A stretch of 64,000 nucleotides of DNA from Anagrus nilaparvatae (GCA_022575985.1 JAKSXM010000263.1:12256001-12320000); one strand, 5' to 3'; positions 1 through 12,789 are shown, counted from the first letter of the stretch. Translations and numbers: made by a program. The notes: generated from the letters alone by a model not told the origin.

Positions 1-1464
1 GTGATTCATAAAAGTTTAAAAAAAAAAACTGTGCACATGTTTTCGTAATGGAAATTTGTCAACTTTAAACTAAATTCAGAATTGCCAAAAAATCAAGAAT
101 TTTACATTAAAAAAAAAAATGTCTTCGTCACCTACAAAATCAATTGGTCTCGACAAAACAAAACAAAAGCAAAAATAAAAATATCGTCAACTTATCATCA
201 CCTGGAACAGTCATTGGGAAATTGTGTCAAAAAATCGTCTTCTAGTGTCGTCTTCTAATCGTCTTCGCCTATAAAATTGAAAATCATCCTCAAGGATAAA
301 ATCGAATCTCCAGGTATTTTTCGCCATTTTATGATTACATCGTCATTTTGGAGGGGCGGCATAACGAAGTTTAATTGGTCAACCATTTTGATTTCTCAAC
401 CCAACCACTAACGCCATCGAGCTTCGACCGCAGTCGGCAATCCACGCTGTCCTTCGTCATCTTGAATTTTTTGATTATTAGCAGACAACATCTCAACAAT
501 CAAAAGGAGGTTATATTTCACGTTTTTAAGTATTTAATATTATTTTAAGCTTTTTTCAAATAATTAAACAACTTGTTTTTTATTATTTTTTTTGTGGAAT
601 CTTTATCCACTATTTAATTTAAAATTAAATACAATTTAATTAATCAATAATTAGATTGTTTTTATTTACTACTTTATCAAAAAATTTTATAATACTTTAA
701 ACAAATTATATTTTAACTAAATAATTAAATTTTTGCTTACTAAATTTATTAGTTCTGGTTGAATCAATATTTTACAAATAAAATTATCATATTACTCTTT
801 TTTAAATAATTAATCCTTTTGATTGCAACTTCTATTGTAAAGATTACATGTTTGATATTTATCAGTACTCATAGAATCTATTGTTAAAAATTTTTTATTT
901 ATCATATTACTTTTTACTAAATAATTATTATTATTGATTGCTAGTTCAATTGAAAAAATTATATGTCTTTTTGCAAAAACTATTAATACTAATAAAATAC
1001 ATGCAAATATATATAAATTAACCATAACTTTTCTATACAGAAATACAATCTTTTTTTTTTTACAAGTTGAATTAAAAATTTTTTTCTAATTATACATTGT
1101 GTCGCTTGTAGGTACTGTTGCTGTATTGGACTCTTGGTCAAAGTTGTGCTTCTCCTTTTGATGTCAACTCTTTTTGGTCTTCTCCTCGCTGATGCTGTGC
1201 AGTCCTGGTTCAATGCTTCTGGATGAAGGCTTGTCTACTCTTTTTATTTAATTTAAGGTCTTTAAATTCTCTTATATTACAATCTTTTGTAAATTGAAAT
1301 AATTTTTTATTGTATAATTATTTTGAATATTTTGAATTTTTTGCTTTAAAATCAAAACAATTGTAATCTATTACTGTAATTATCTTGCGTCTTGCGTTAA
1401 TCCCACTTATTATATCAGCCGTTTTTATGCTTATATTGTAAATAATTTTTAATTATTCTGACTT
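1..1464. other. AT-rich non-coding leader of the first Bel/Pao relic
   Basis: I see no convincing gene. The segment is mostly A/T homopolymer-rich. One less AT-biased stretch (about 340-510) starts with a G-rich run (GGAGGGGCGGC) that resembles the polypurine/LTR junction of Bel/Pao elements, so part of a decayed LTR or leader could lie here. I could not find a matching repeat downstream of position 6773, so no LTR is called. Confidence 0.3.
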
Positions 1465-1564
1465 TTTGTCTTTTACTTATTATTATTATATTACAATCTT
1501 GTTTAAATTTACTTTGAATCAAATTTTTTCTTTATTAATTATTGTAAATAATATAATAGTAAAC

Positions 1565-2818
1565 ATGACTGATATAATATTGCGTCAATTGCAGTTAAAG
1601 CCTAGAATTCTAAATGCTTATACAAATTTTGAATCAGAGGGCGACAATATGAATGTTAGTTCTTGTAACGCGCGTTTAGAATCTTTAAAACAAACTTGGT
1701 CTAAATTTGAAGCAAATAATGATGCTTTATATACTAATGTAACTTATAATGAAGTAAAAGACCAACCTTATTTTACAGATAAATTTTTTGAAACAGTAGA
1801 ACTACAGTATTTAGAATTATTAGGCAAATTTCGTTTGTACATAGACACACACTCAACAGCCCCTAATCATACAGTCCATGATAGATCCCATAATAATGTA
1901 TCGACGCATTATGTTGGGGAAGACTTTGATCGTCTACCTAGAATGGAACTCCCTGAGTTTGACAGTACGTTTCAGAATTGGGAATTCTTTAGAGACATAT
2001 TTATTTCTTCGGTTGTAAATAAAGATAATATATCCAAAATAACAAAGCTACGCCACCTTTGCAAATGTTTAAAAGGTGACGCAGCAAATTTAGTACAGAG
2101 CAAAATTGCTCTTACAGACAAAATTTTGACATTGTCTGGAATAAGTTAAAAGAAAGATATGAAGTGAAAAAGCGTTTAGTTTTTGCTCATGTTTTTTCAA
2201 TTTTTTCTCATATACGCATAAGTAGGCCTTCAGCCATGGAACTCAAACGGGTTTTAGATGGAGTTAATACTCCAATTTCTGCTCTGAAGATTCTGAAACG
2301 CCCTGTCGAATTCTGGGATGATCTATTGGTTTATCACATCGTTTCGTTATTGTGGAGACAAAAAGACAATGGGAGTTATTTTATAGCAACCCAAATAATA
2401 ATACCATTGCTGATCTGCCAAATGCCTTAACTCCTTTGGCAAGTCAAGTTACTGCATCGAAACCTAATTCCGAACCTCCTTCTGTTGCAAAGTTGGTAGA
2501 GTTCTTAGAATTGCAAATTAGCATCATGGAATCATTAGAGGAAACTGATACCTCAAATTTAAATTCTTTTGCTAGTACTTCAAATAATAAAAATTTAAAT
2601 GTATCTACAGTACCTGCTAAAGTTTTTAACACACAAGTAGTCAGTAATAGCTCAAATAAATTTAAATTAGAGTGTATCATTTGTAAACAAGGTCATCACT
2701 TTTCTCAATGTAATTCTTATTTGTCAAAATCTCAGGAGCAAAGAAAAGCATTTGTCCATGAGAAGAAAAGATGTATTAATTGCTTAGGCAATCATTTCAT
2801 GGATAAACTTGTAAAAAA
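1565..2818 (+). pseudogene. gag: Bel/Pao Gag (DUF1759) fragment, frameshifted
   Basis: The likely start is the ATG at 1565, because the upstream in-frame stretch is hydrophobic low-complexity. The DUF1759 signature is seen around 1935-2110 (motif LPEFDSTFQNWEFFRDIF). The frame is then lost: a second piece lies at 2164-2330 and a third at 2352-2815. The third carries a CCHC zinc knuckle (CIICKQGHHFSQC) and a second Cys pair (CINC), which bind RNA in the family. A lesion near 2815 separates the last zinc-finger region from the protease part. Confidence 0.8.
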
Positions 2819-3295
2819 ATGCATCACACTACTTTACATATTCAAAATTCAAATCAAAATAATAATTCTAATCAAGTTAAAAGTAGTGTAAACGTTACAA
2901 ATGCTCTTGAATCAGAAATAAATAGTAGTCAGGAATCATTTTTGGATGCAGAGGCTTCGGTTAATGTTTGCGAATCTCCTAATATAGTTTTGTTAGCAAC
3001 CGAACTTGTAAAGATAGTAGATGAAATTGGTCATGTAGTTTTAGCTAGAGCTTTGATTGATAATTGTTCTCAGGCCTCATTTATTAGCGAATCCCTCTAT
3101 AAAAGACTTCATATTTTCCATCAGTCAGCTAAACTACCAATCTCAGGTGTTTTGGGTAGAACTGGCTTCGTTTGTAAAAAATGGGTCAATTTTATCCTGA
3201 AGCCTTGGTTTTATTCAGATTTTAGTATGGAAATGGATGCTTATGTCCTTCCAAAAGTTTCATCTTACTCTCCAAATGTAGAAGAGAGTATTTAA
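2819..3295 (+). pseudogene. Bel/Pao aspartic protease (DUF1758) fragment
   Basis: The segment begins in the histidine-rich end of the Gag zinc-finger region (HHTTLHI), then runs into a DUF1758 retropepsin-like domain. The expected catalytic D-S/T-G triad is degraded: the site reads ALIDNCSQASFIS, so Gly is replaced by Cys. The family protease cuts the polyprotein, and this copy should be inactive. The reading frame ends at a TAA at 3293-3295, where family members continue into the reverse transcriptase. Confidence 0.75.
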
Positions 3296-3391
3296 TCTCT
3301 TAGTCACTTGTCCACTTTAACCTTGGCTGATCCTCATTTTTTTAAACGTGGTTAAATAGATCTCTTAATTGGTTCAACTGTTTATAGCTCA

Positions 3392-4254
3392 GTGGCAATT
3401 GAGGGTATTGAAAAAGGTATCCCAGGTCAACCCATCGCAACAAATTCGCTTTTAGGCTGGTTGATTTCTGGTGGCACTATCAATTCTAATCGCTCTTGTA
3501 ACTCGTTTGTAATAAATACTGATGAATCCAATTTCATCTGCGACTTAGAAAGATTTTGGCGTCAGGAAGAACTATCTGATTCTTCCTCTGGTTTGTTAAC
3601 TCCTGAAGAACAGGAATGCGAAGAATTTTTTGTTAGAACTCATTACAGAAACCCAGATGGTAGATATGTAGTTCGTCTTCCTTTCAAAGTCAATAACTTA
3701 TCAAAATTAAAATTTCCTGGCACTTTTCTCAATGCAAAGCGAATGTTGAATGAAACAAGCATAGTCTAAATCCAAAACTTCGTACAGTTTTTAATGGTTC
3801 TGCTAAAGATAACAATAATATTTCAATAAATGATGTGCTTCACACAGGAGCTAATTTACTCCCAGACTTAGCAGAACTATTAATTAGCTGGATGAAGTAT
3901 CGTTTTGTTTTCGTGTCACATATCAAACAGATGTTTCGTCTAATACTCGTACATAAAGCTGATCAAAAATTTCAACAAATTTTATGGCGTTTTGATCCTA
4001 ATGATAAAATAAAGGCTTGATCACTTCAAACTGTTACTTATGGCATGGTCAGTAGTCCTTATTTGGCTATTAGGGTTACAAAACAGTTAGCTGTTGACGA
4101 AGGTCATAATTACCCTTTAGGTGCGAAAATTCTTAGTAATGAGACGTACAAGGATGACACTTTGTCAGGTGGTCATACTCTAGAAGAAACTTCTAAAAAA
4201 AAGGCAGAATTAATCAATATTTGCAAGGTGGGTGGCTTTGAATTGCATAAATAA
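3392..4254 (+). pseudogene. Bel/Pao reverse transcriptase fragments
   Basis: Three frame-shifted pieces cover the linker and palm. They include the GWLISG and DGRYVVRLP motifs typical of Bel/Pao pol before the RT (3460-3690), an RT core relic (3835-4020), and a piece ending at 4254 with YKDDTLSG. The catalytic YVDD box of RT therefore reads YKDD, and stops at 3767 and 4018 interrupt the domain. Reverse transcription by this copy is not possible. Confidence 0.8.
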
Positions 4255-5100
4255 ATGGCCAAGCTCAAATCGTTACTAAGTCAATTTTCAGACGACCTTC
4301 AGTCAGACTCAGACCCTTCTCGTTCTTATTTTAGCTTATTAGGCCTGTATTGGAATCCAATAGAAGATTCTTTCTTTTTCAAAATTGAGATTGGCCAATT
4401 TAAGAAGTCAGTCACCAAAAGGAGAGTGGTTTCAAGTATTGCAAAATTATATGACCCTTTAGGGTGGTTAGCCTCTGTCATAATCAAAGCTAAAGCTTTT
4501 ATACAAAAGCTTTGGTTAGCCAAAATTGATTGGGAAGATAAACTATCTCAAATTTTGGAAACTGAATTCTTGAGCTGGTACAATCAAATACCATTACTAA
4601 ATACAATCAAAGTCAATCGATGGTTAGGTTATCTTCCAAATGCAAAATTTGAAATCTATGGTTTCGCTGATGCTTCTAAAATAGCTTACGCAGCGTGCGT
4701 TTACTTAAAAATTATTAGTTCAAATAAAACAGAAGTTAGGTTAATCCAAGCCAAATCAAAGGTGGCTCCTTTAAAACCATTGCTGAAAATTCCAAAATTA
4801 GAGTTAAATGCAGCCCTATTATTGGCAAAATTGGTTAAAAAAGTAGAAAGAACTCTAAAATTGGAATTTGTTAACACTTATTTGTTTACCGATTCAACTG
4901 ATGTTTTATACTGGTTAAAAGACCATCCATCGAAATGGAATCAATTTGTCGCAAATAGATGCTCTCAAATTCATAGTCTCCTTCCTGAAGCTTTCTGGAA
5001 CCATGTCCGCTCAGGAGATAATCCTGCAGATTGTATTTCCAGGGGAATCGCCCCTGAACAATTGCTTTATTTTCGCTGTGGTGGGAAGGAAGTCATTTAA
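4255..5100 (+). pseudogene. Bel/Pao RNase H region
   Basis: The open stretch of about 281 codons contains the thumb/connection region (RRVVSSIAKLYDPLGWL) and an RNase H fold: YGFADASKIAYAACVY with the first catalytic Asp, then IPKLELNAALLLAKL and LFTDSTDVLYWL. It ends with NPADCISRG, the conserved tail of Bel/Pao RNase H. The family enzyme degrades the RNA strand of the RNA:DNA hybrid. This piece is the best preserved part of element A, but it is cut off from a working RT. Confidence 0.85.
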
Positions 5101-5114
5101 TTAAAAATCCTCAC

Positions 5115-6773
5115 TTGTTTGATAAAAAAGATGCATTTCAAACAAAAAATATATGCGATTCAAATTGCCATTGTAGTTGTTTAAGTACAAATATCAATGC
5201 TGTTAATAATAAAGAAATTAAAGTTTGGGATTTAATCAACAAGTATTCAAATCTTAGTACACTTTTAAGAATAACTTCAATTATTTTAAGATTAATATTT
5301 AACATTATTAAAAAATCTAAAAAATTAAATATTTTAGCAAATTCAAATTTATTTTCTAATCTTTGGTTTAATTCAATTGAAATTAATAAATCTTTTCCTA
5401 TAGTTACGGTTATGGAAAAGCATAGAGCCAAACTTACATGGATTTATATAATTCAACATGCATATTTTAAAAGAGAATTTCAAATATTGAAACTCAATGG
5501 CAACTTGAAAACCTCCTCCATTGCTCGATTAAACCCTTTTGTTGATCAAAATCTGTTAAGATTAGGAGGTCGTTTTAATAGTTCTTTAATGAATTATGAT
5601 CAAAAATTTCCTTGTATATTACCAAACAAAGATACGTTTTCCACACTATTAGTAAGATTTCATCATAATAAAACCCTACATGGTGGCGTTAATCTAACCT
5701 TATCATCAGTTAGGCAAGAAGCATGGATAATTAAAGGTCGTTCTTTAGTTAAAATAATTATTCATAGTTGTCATAGTTGTGTAAGATACAACGCAAGTTG
5801 TTGTAATCAAAAACTGAGTTTTCTCCCTTCCTTCAGAATAGAGAAGCCTGATAAGCCTTTCAGAGTATCGGGTGTTGATTAAGCTAGACCTATTGATATT
5901 TTAAGGTTTCGTGGTAGAGGTTCCAAGACTTATAAAGCTTATCTTGCAGTTTTTATTTGTATGGCTTCTCGTGCCGTCCACTTGGAGTTAGTAACAGGTT
6001 ATACCAGTCAGGATTTCATTTCAGCCTTCCGTAGATTTACATCCACTAGGGGGCAATGTTCTATTTTAGTTAGTGATAAAGGTACAAATTTTGTAGGAGC
6101 TGATAAAATTCTAAAAGAGATGTATACTGAATCTTCTACTCATATGCAAGAACTAGAAAATTTATTAGTTGATGAAGGTACTTCTTGGGTGTTTAACCCT
6201 CCTGGCTCTCCTCACTTTGGTGGTTTATGGGAAGCCGCTGTTAAATCAGTCAAACATCATTTAAGGCGGGTGTTAGGTAATCATAAATTAACTTTTGAGG
6301 AATTTTATACATTAATTAAGCAGGTAGAAGCGTGTCTTAATTCGCGCCCCTTAATACCCTTAACTGATGATCCAACTGATAGACAGATAATTTGCCCATC
6401 AATGATTCTACATCAATCAAACTCTTACATATTACCAGAACCTGACTACACAAACGACAAAATACTACCTACGCATTGTTACAAACAGGTACAGAATATG
6501 GTACAGGACTGGTGGAAAACTTGGTCCCTAGAATATCTACACACGCTACAGGAAAGACACAAGTGGAAACAAGTGATGCGTGATATACAGGTAGATGATA
6601 TTGTTTTGATAACAGATGAGACAATGCCTCCATCCAAATGGCCTTTAGCCAGAGTTATTAAAATATATCAGGGTAGTGATGGACTAACAAGGGTGGCTTC
6701 TTTGAGAACAAGTACTTCTGATCTCAGGAGGCCAATACATAAATTAGTCTTGCTTGAGACAAGTAATAATTGA
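5115..6773 (+). pseudogene. Bel/Pao integrase plus DUF5641, one in-frame stop
   Basis: The N-terminal zinc-binding domain (H-x-H ... CHSC, near 5670-5790) is followed by an integrase core. The first Asp sits in FRVSGVD, immediately before an in-frame TAA at 5880-5882. The frame then resumes: ASRAVHLELV, VSDKGTNFVGA (second Asp) and FGGLWEAAVKSVK (Glu). The DUF5641 domain follows (DDIVLITDETMPPSKWPLARV, then LRRPIHKLVLL), ending at TGA 6771-6773. Both halves share one frame, so a single TAA disrupts an otherwise readable integrase. Confidence 0.85.
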
Positions 6774-6930
6774 AAAAAGTTTTTTATTATTATGTCTCAT
6801 TGTTTAATAATTTATATAAATGAAAATTTTTATTACTTTTTTGTATAAGTTTTCAATTAATTAATTGTATATATGTAAATTGTTTTAAATTATTAATTGG
6901 TTACCAAATAATGGAACAGTTACAGAGCAA

Positions 6931-7212
6931 ATGCTTATGGATAGTGATCCTGAAAATTTTGATATGGATACAGATACAATAGAGTATGATAGTGAAGATA
7001 GTATAATTTCTATGAATGGTAGGAAAAGAAAGCAAACAAATAAGTCAAAATTTTATAAGAAAAGAAAAGGTAAACTAAGCTTATTTTGAAAATTAGTTTT
7101 AATGATCGTTTAAACTACTTATTTATAATGCTTATTACTTTTATTTTCAGTACAAAGACCAACTATTTTAGACCTTAATTTCGATGATTTTCATTTCAAA
7201 GAATGTAATTAA
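6931..7212 (+). pseudogene. Two-exon acidic/basic protein fragment with 81-bp intron
   Basis: From the ATG at 6931 the frame encodes an acidic stretch (MDSDPENFDMDTDTIEYDSE) followed by a Lys/Arg-rich stretch (GRKRKQTNKSKFYKKRKG). The frame reaches an AAAAG|GTAAAC donor at 7069/7070. A TTATTTTCAG acceptor ends at 7150 and the frame continues to a TAA at 7210. After that stop the same register stays readable for about 30 codons (GDLEAFYYAIKMT), suggesting a nonsense-broken relic. The acidic-then-basic N-terminus is common in DNA-transposon proteins, but I do not recognise the family. Confidence 0.35.
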
Positions 7213-7620
7213 TGTGGGGACGAAAATCAATTATTTGGATTAGATGAGGTACACGGTGACCTGGAAGCATTTTATTATGCGATCAAAATGACAAAAAAAA
7301 CTGTATGTTGGGCTCTTTTCTACACTAAAATATGTCTACGAATTTTCTGTCCGGACCTTCTATCCAGCTTCCTTAAGCGTTTGCTGTCAATATTTTCATA
7401 ATTTTAATAATGATAATTTGAATTTTTTTATAAGACTGGTTTTTTTTTCGAAGTATCCGGGATTCCTAATGCGCCTACAGAACTCGAAAATATAAGTAAA
7501 AAAAATAAGTTTATCGTTGGATTTAGACTAAAACATGAATTTTTGAACCCACGATAGCTCTCGAAAGTTTTTTTTTGGTCCCCTCAAAATTGGGATTTTC
7601 TTAAAACTTGCAGTTTTTCT
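7213..7620. other. Unassigned AT-rich spacer
   Basis: After the broken exon relic fades I see no coding signal. The sequence grades into the ~175-bp repeat array that follows. Confidence 0.4.
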
Positions 7621-8135
7621 AGTGGATTTAAATACTGTTTTAGATTATGTTCAAATTGATACCCCGTAGTATTTTTCCCAGGAATCCGATGAACTTATTA
7701 ACCGATTAGCTTTTGACCACGTTTTATAGGATGAAAATCGATTTTCGTTACTTTTTAGGGTCTGAAATTCAAATGGAACGATTTTAAAAGTTGTATAGTT
7801 TTCTGAATAAACTTTTTTGTATAATATTTACCAGAAAGACTTGTCTATTTTTTCCCTAGAAATCCGATGAAACCATTTATTTTAGCTTTTTACCACGTTG
7901 AATAGTAGAAAAATCGATTTTGTTTGTTTTTAGGGTCTTAATTTTAAGGAAATGTATTATAAAAGGTTTTCAGTTTTCAAAATACGTATTTCTGAATATT
8001 ATTTACAAAAGGGTCTTGTATATTTTTTCCTCAGTAATTCGATCAAACTATTTATTTTAGCTTTTGACTACCTCTTATATGAGAAAAATCGATTTTTGTC
8101 GTGTTTCAGGGTTCCAATTTTAAGGAAAACAATCA
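7620..8135. repeat. Tandem repeat, ~175-bp period, three copies
   Basis: Three diverged units can be aligned by recurring landmarks: a 'cccagnaatccgatgaa' type segment, then 'ttagctttttgaccac', then a CGATTTT block at about 7739, 7914 and 8090. That gives a period of about 175-176 bp. The short frames that open inside it are by-products of the repeat. Confidence 0.65.
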
Positions 8136-9030
8136 CAAAAGTTTATTAGCTTACAAAATAAAAGGGAGGGGTGAATATTCGGCGAAATCTGCTCTGGAGA
8201 GGAGCGACTTGAGATTCTCAGGAAATGGTGCATTTTTGGTGACAAAAAATCTCCCGAAGTCGGTTTTTAATTTTGATAACCGGTTTTGACGATATTGGTC
8301 AAAATGTGCTCCATTTAAATAACATTGGAAACGTGGTTTTTTGAAAATAACGCGAAAATTTGGGGGGGGCAACACTTTTCTAACATATACTAATCGACTC
8401 GAATATCAATTAGCTTCAATCTCCATATGATAAATTGAGGGGCAATTCGTGTGCTCATACTTTTTAAAGCAGTTTTCTGAGCGGAAGTTTTAGTTTTTAA
8501 TTTTTAAAAAATCATCACGCCAAATAGAAACAACCGATTTGGACGTGCAAGGTCTCAAAAATTTTGTCAAAGGGTCTACTTTTTTGTGGTTTGTTTATTT
8601 TTGACTCACCTCTGCATAACATAACCTAAAATTGCAAAAAACGACGAAAAACCCTAAAAAATAGCAGTTTTGCCATTAAAATTATTTTATGAACAGTAGA
8701 TATAAATTTTTTGAAAAAACAGGAAAAAACTACGTGCAAAATCACAATTTTTTAGAAAAAGATTGTCCTATTTTTTGCTAAAAATCACTGCTTTATCGAC
8801 AGCGCAAAGTAATAAATCTTCCTTTTTCTAACTTTGGGCTTACGCAGCTAAAAATTTTTAAATAGGATCCCCCAATTTTTTTTTTCTGGAAGTTACACAT
8901 TTTTCATGTACTTTCACATGAAAAAAGTTTTTTTTTGATTTGGGACACCTAACCTCCAAAAATTTAATTTTCGTTAAAAATAAATGTTTTTTTTCGAGTT
9001 TTACTCCAGCTAAAATACGGGTTTGGTTGT
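8136..9030. other. Non-coding spacer, no gene seen
   Basis: AT-rich with many homopolymers. A small slightly GC-richer patch sits near 8160-8260. No domain, splice pair or terminal repeat could be supported. Confidence 0.4.
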
Positions 9031-9535
9031 ATTTTCACTGGCAAACACGATATTTGCTCTATTATAGGTTTTTTGGGTCACTGAAGACCGAAATCGGGGT
9101 CATTTCGTAAACAAGGTGGGGGCTTCACCCTTAAATTTGCAAAAACTACCCCCAAAAAGGGGTTTTTTTAAACATATTTGCATTTTGTGCGCTCAGATTT
9201 TCACCATACGGGTTTTGTGAGTCACTGATTAAGAATTTCGACTTCTTTTTCATAAATAATCAATATTTTACCCTTAAAGAAGCTAAAACTACCCCTAATA
9301 TAGCTAAAACTACCCCTAATATAGCTAAAACTACCCCTAATATAGCTAAAACTACCCCTAAAATGGGTAGTTCCGAATGGGTAGTCTATCCAAAATATGC
9401 CCATATAGGTTTTTTGGGTCGCTAATCAAGAATTTTGACACCTTTTTTGTGATTAAATATTAATAATTTATGAAAAAGAAGTCGAAAATCTTGATTTGTG
9501 ACCAAAATAACCCATATGGGCATATCATGAATGCT
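9031..9535. repeat. One arm of a foldback repeat family, with 24-bp internal repeats
   Basis: This segment shares landmark strings with the inverted repeats at 26886-27733 and 55650-57190: 'ttttttgggtcactga', 'cacccttaaatttgcaaaa' and 'ctacccccaaaaaggg'. Here the family is present mainly as a single arm. Within it, a 24-bp unit (gctaaaactacccctaatat) is repeated about four times at 9285-9362. Confidence 0.6.
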
Positions 9536-9544
9536 AAAATTAAA

Positions 9545-12148
9545 TCTCAATCAGTACGCTCTTAGAGTTATAATTGGTTAGTTCTAAGTTTTTATACATT
9601 AAAGTTTTTTTTTTAATGTCTACTATAATTAAATAAATATATTGTAGGATTTGCAAAATGGGTTGAAAAAAGGGAAAATATGCGAGTTACTCAAGATGTG
9701 AATACAATTAATAGATAATTAGGGTATAGGCAAAAGAAACTGTATAATACCAAAATTTTGCAAAAAAAGTCAATACTTTTATTTGAAACAAAAAAATTTT
9801 AAATACAGATAACTCAAGTTTACAATAAGACACCCACTGAAGACTTGAACCAAGGTTGAGCAATCTGCAATACAGAAAATTAGTTTATACAACAATATAT
9901 TGTTAACAAGTTTTTTAATTCTAACATGCAACATTTGTATCTTGGAACTTAAAATAATTTCTAATTTAGGACTTGGATTTTTAACATAGGATATGTTTAT
10001 AGAGGTATACTTAAAAAAGGTTCCAAATTCGTGCGTCATGGAGGGGGGGGGGGGTCAAATGGACTTAATTTTGACTTAGGGACATAGAATAATTTCGATT
10101 TAGGGACTTAGAATAATTTCGATAAAGGAGCATAGAAACATAAGGATTTTAGGAGCTAAAAAAATTTTTTTTTGCTTAAACTAATAATGGACTTAAAATT
10201 ATAAAAGGCTTCAAAATATAAAATATAAATTTAATTATGTTCCAAGTTCGTTGGTTGTGGATTTGGACTTAAAAGAATTTAAGAATAGGAAGTTAGAATA
10301 ATTTTGATTTAGGGACTTAGAATATTGTCAATTTAAGGACTTAGAATAATTTAAGTTTAGGGACTTGTAATAATTTCAATTTAGAGACTTAGAATAATTT
10401 CGATACGGGGGTATACATAGAATAATACGGAATAATAATGATTTTAGGAGTTTTTTATATAGGCATAAAGATTAAAAATATAAATAGAAACATGTTTCAT
10501 GTTCATCAGTCAGGAGTTCACAAACCGGTTGTATTTTGCAAATCGACAAAAAACTTAAAATTCATATCGTATCACTGCCAGGTTGATATGCATCAATTTT
10601 GTTTGAATTTCTAAGCAAATCTTGCGTAACATTATTATATCACTCTATTTCTGCGGTTGATTTAGTCGTACAATTTCATTAAAATTTCATATATTTTTGA
10701 CAAAGTTTTAATTTGTTACTTAAAATTTCAAGTCAAAGGTAGTAAAGTTATTGTTTTTAAAAATTTAATTAAAAATTAAAGAAAACGCCTTAATTTTGGA
10801 CATGCCATTGAAATTTAAGCCCAAAAACCTGACAGTGTAGTCATAAAATAATGCTAAGAAATATTTGTAAAATTGAAAAAAAATTCAGAAATTATTTTCT
10901 GATATATTTATTTTTATAAATAACATTTTTAAGCAGCAATGATGCAAAAAATAAAAATCAGCTGAATCTAATGTAGAATAAATCAGACACATAAAACTAA
11001 CTTTAAAATAGGGATTCTTATCTAACGATACAACTAATTTTGATTCTTCGCTCTCATTCATTCTTAAATTTGACAAGGTATAGTACCTATATGTTAGTAT
11101 GGCATGAAGCATTGCTACTTGAAAATGCTATTAAAAAAAAACATATCAGAAAATAATATCTAAATTTATTTTTATTTGTATTTTTTTCAGTATTCTTAAG
11201 TTGATAGGTAACATAAAATAAGACCCTTTCGATATGGGTTTTTAATCAGTTGGGTGTTGATATCCTTATGTTATATTTATAGTACCATCCAAAATTTAAC
11301 TCGTAAAATTACATAAATTCAATAAGAGTTAGTTATTTTGCTCATGCCAATTTAAAATAAATTTTTACCAGTATTATTTTTACAAAGCTTGTATCAAAAT
11401 AAGTTCATGCTAACATTACTCGTACTCGAACTAAAATTTCTGAAAATACTTATTATAAAGCTAATGAATTGAATACTGGTACAATTGATTTCTAATTTGG
11501 CAAGGTGGTTACTTTTAGAAGTTTATACTATAAATTTTATTATTAATTTTAATTAAGAATAATGAAAACTCTACTCACATATCAATGCAACAGCATGTTT
11601 TTGGAACATCCACTGGAATAGTTGCTGGTTCTTGCTCACTGAATTATGCAGTTTGATAATGCATTCCTAGAAATAAAAAGATTTAATACTTAATATACAG
11701 ATCAACTATAAATTATAAGATTCTCAAGAATGTATTTTCAAAATCTTAAATGCGTTTGACTAATGTAAAGAATATAAAAATAATTAAATTATTATTTGGA
11801 AATTTTTCATTACAATTTTGTATTTTTAGAAATCAGAAATTAATATTATTTTACTCTATGACCAACAATAACATTTAAATTGTTTGATTATTGACAATAA
11901 TATGAATATCAAATGTAGGTTATGTTGCACGATTTTTAGTATTTTTAACTACAGCTATATATATACCACGTGGTATTTTATAATTATTAATGAACTAATA
12001 TTGAAAAGCTTACAAGATTTTAATTAAACAAATAATATCAAGAAAATATATAAAAAAAATAATACTTACAATAATTAATTTTTAAGAAATATTGTGTGTC
12101 CATCATGCATGTATTTCCGACGCAGCAGAAGGCAGCAGAGGGGCTCAA
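9545..12148. repeat. Left arm of a ~14-kb palindrome
   Basis: This 2.6-kb segment is the reverse complement of 20811-23405 with only scattered mismatches by eye. The outer ends read CTCAATCAGTACGCTC here and its complement at 23405. The arm contains a G-run tandem segment (10040-10440, units like 'agggacttagaataattt'). It also contains minus-strand copies of the putative exons described in the right arm. No target duplication is evident outside the arms. Confidence 0.85.
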
Positions 12149-12347
12149 TAAGGAGAGATCTGCGCAATTAACCACCGTTCTGTCGGTACTTTAGAAAAAA
12201 ATATATCTTGTCTTTTTTACTACCAATAAATCATTGATTTTATTAATGAATATATTCATTTTATTATTTAATATTTTTATTTTTTTATTGTTTATTAAAA
12301 AATTCATTTTCTGACCGAGCGGAATAGTTCTCTCCTTATATGGTTAT
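12149..12347. repeat. Palindrome spacer with short terminal inverted repeat
   Basis: The spacer between arm and Bel/Pao element starts with AATAAGGAGAGA and ends with TCTCTCCTTAT, an 11-bp inverted match. It could be a small MITE or the original loop of the palindrome. The same ~200 bp recurs at 20242-20440. The Bel/Pao element inserted at its right end (target GTTAT). Confidence 0.5.
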
Positions 12348-12711
12348 TGTTAAGAATGAGAGAAGAAGGATGTTGTGTAAGGCAGCAGAAGGATGTTGTG
12401 CACGGAAACAGAAGGATGTTGTGCATGAGAATTACCTTGATGTAAGAGAGAGATACAAATATTATATACATGTATTTAGATTGTGCAGAGATATGTGATG
12501 TGTATGTATGAGTAGTATGTAGACGTAAGAGAAAGGAGAATAGAAAAAGAGTGGCAGACGCGTAAATGTACCGCTAAAGAAAAGATGTGTACTCTTAGGT
12601 TCTGTAATTAAATTAAGTCATTTAACCTTGTAATATTATTAATAAACTAATTATTATGTGTTTTTATATTTAAATTATTTGTCTTTAATTTTCAACCACG
12701 TATATTCAAAA
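12348..12711 (+). repeat. 5' LTR of element B
   Basis: It begins TGTTAAG and ends before the primer-binding segment. The same 364-bp sequence recurs at 18247-18610 and 20441-20804. The left flanking pentamer is GTTAT (12343-12347). It contains a triplicated 'gcagaaggatgttgtg' motif at its start and a likely polyadenylation region with AATAAA near 12640. Confidence 0.9.
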
Positions 12712-12789
12712 TCTGGCAACCGTGACAGGACTTTTGGTTGAAAAAGGTATCGTGTTCAGTTCAATAAGTGCCACGCCTAAAAATTAAAT

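Larger units (their letters stand above)
1565..6773 (+). mobile_element. Degenerate Bel/Pao LTR retrotransposon (element A)
   Basis: Reading across several frames gives the Bel/Pao order: DUF1759-type Gag with zinc knuckle, DUF1758 aspartic protease, reverse transcriptase, RNase H, integrase and the C-terminal DUF5641 domain. The coding path changes frame several times (pieces near 1565, 2352, 2819, 3392, 3835-4255 and 5115-5961), and both the protease and RT motifs are damaged. No LTR pair was found: the 3' side is lost after about 6900. This is an old, dead copy, unlike the younger Bel/Pao element at 12.3-18.6 kb. Confidence 0.9.

Noticed and set aside
340..1230. 5' LTR of Bel/Pao element A
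   Set aside because: No matching 3' copy after 6773, so LTR ends cannot be defined from this window.
9779..10039. 86-residue minus-strand frame, also on the plus strand near 22900
   Set aside because: It matches in both palindrome arms, but most of it is AT-rich and probably intron or UTR. Only the part after the GTATTGCAG acceptor is plausible as a last exon.
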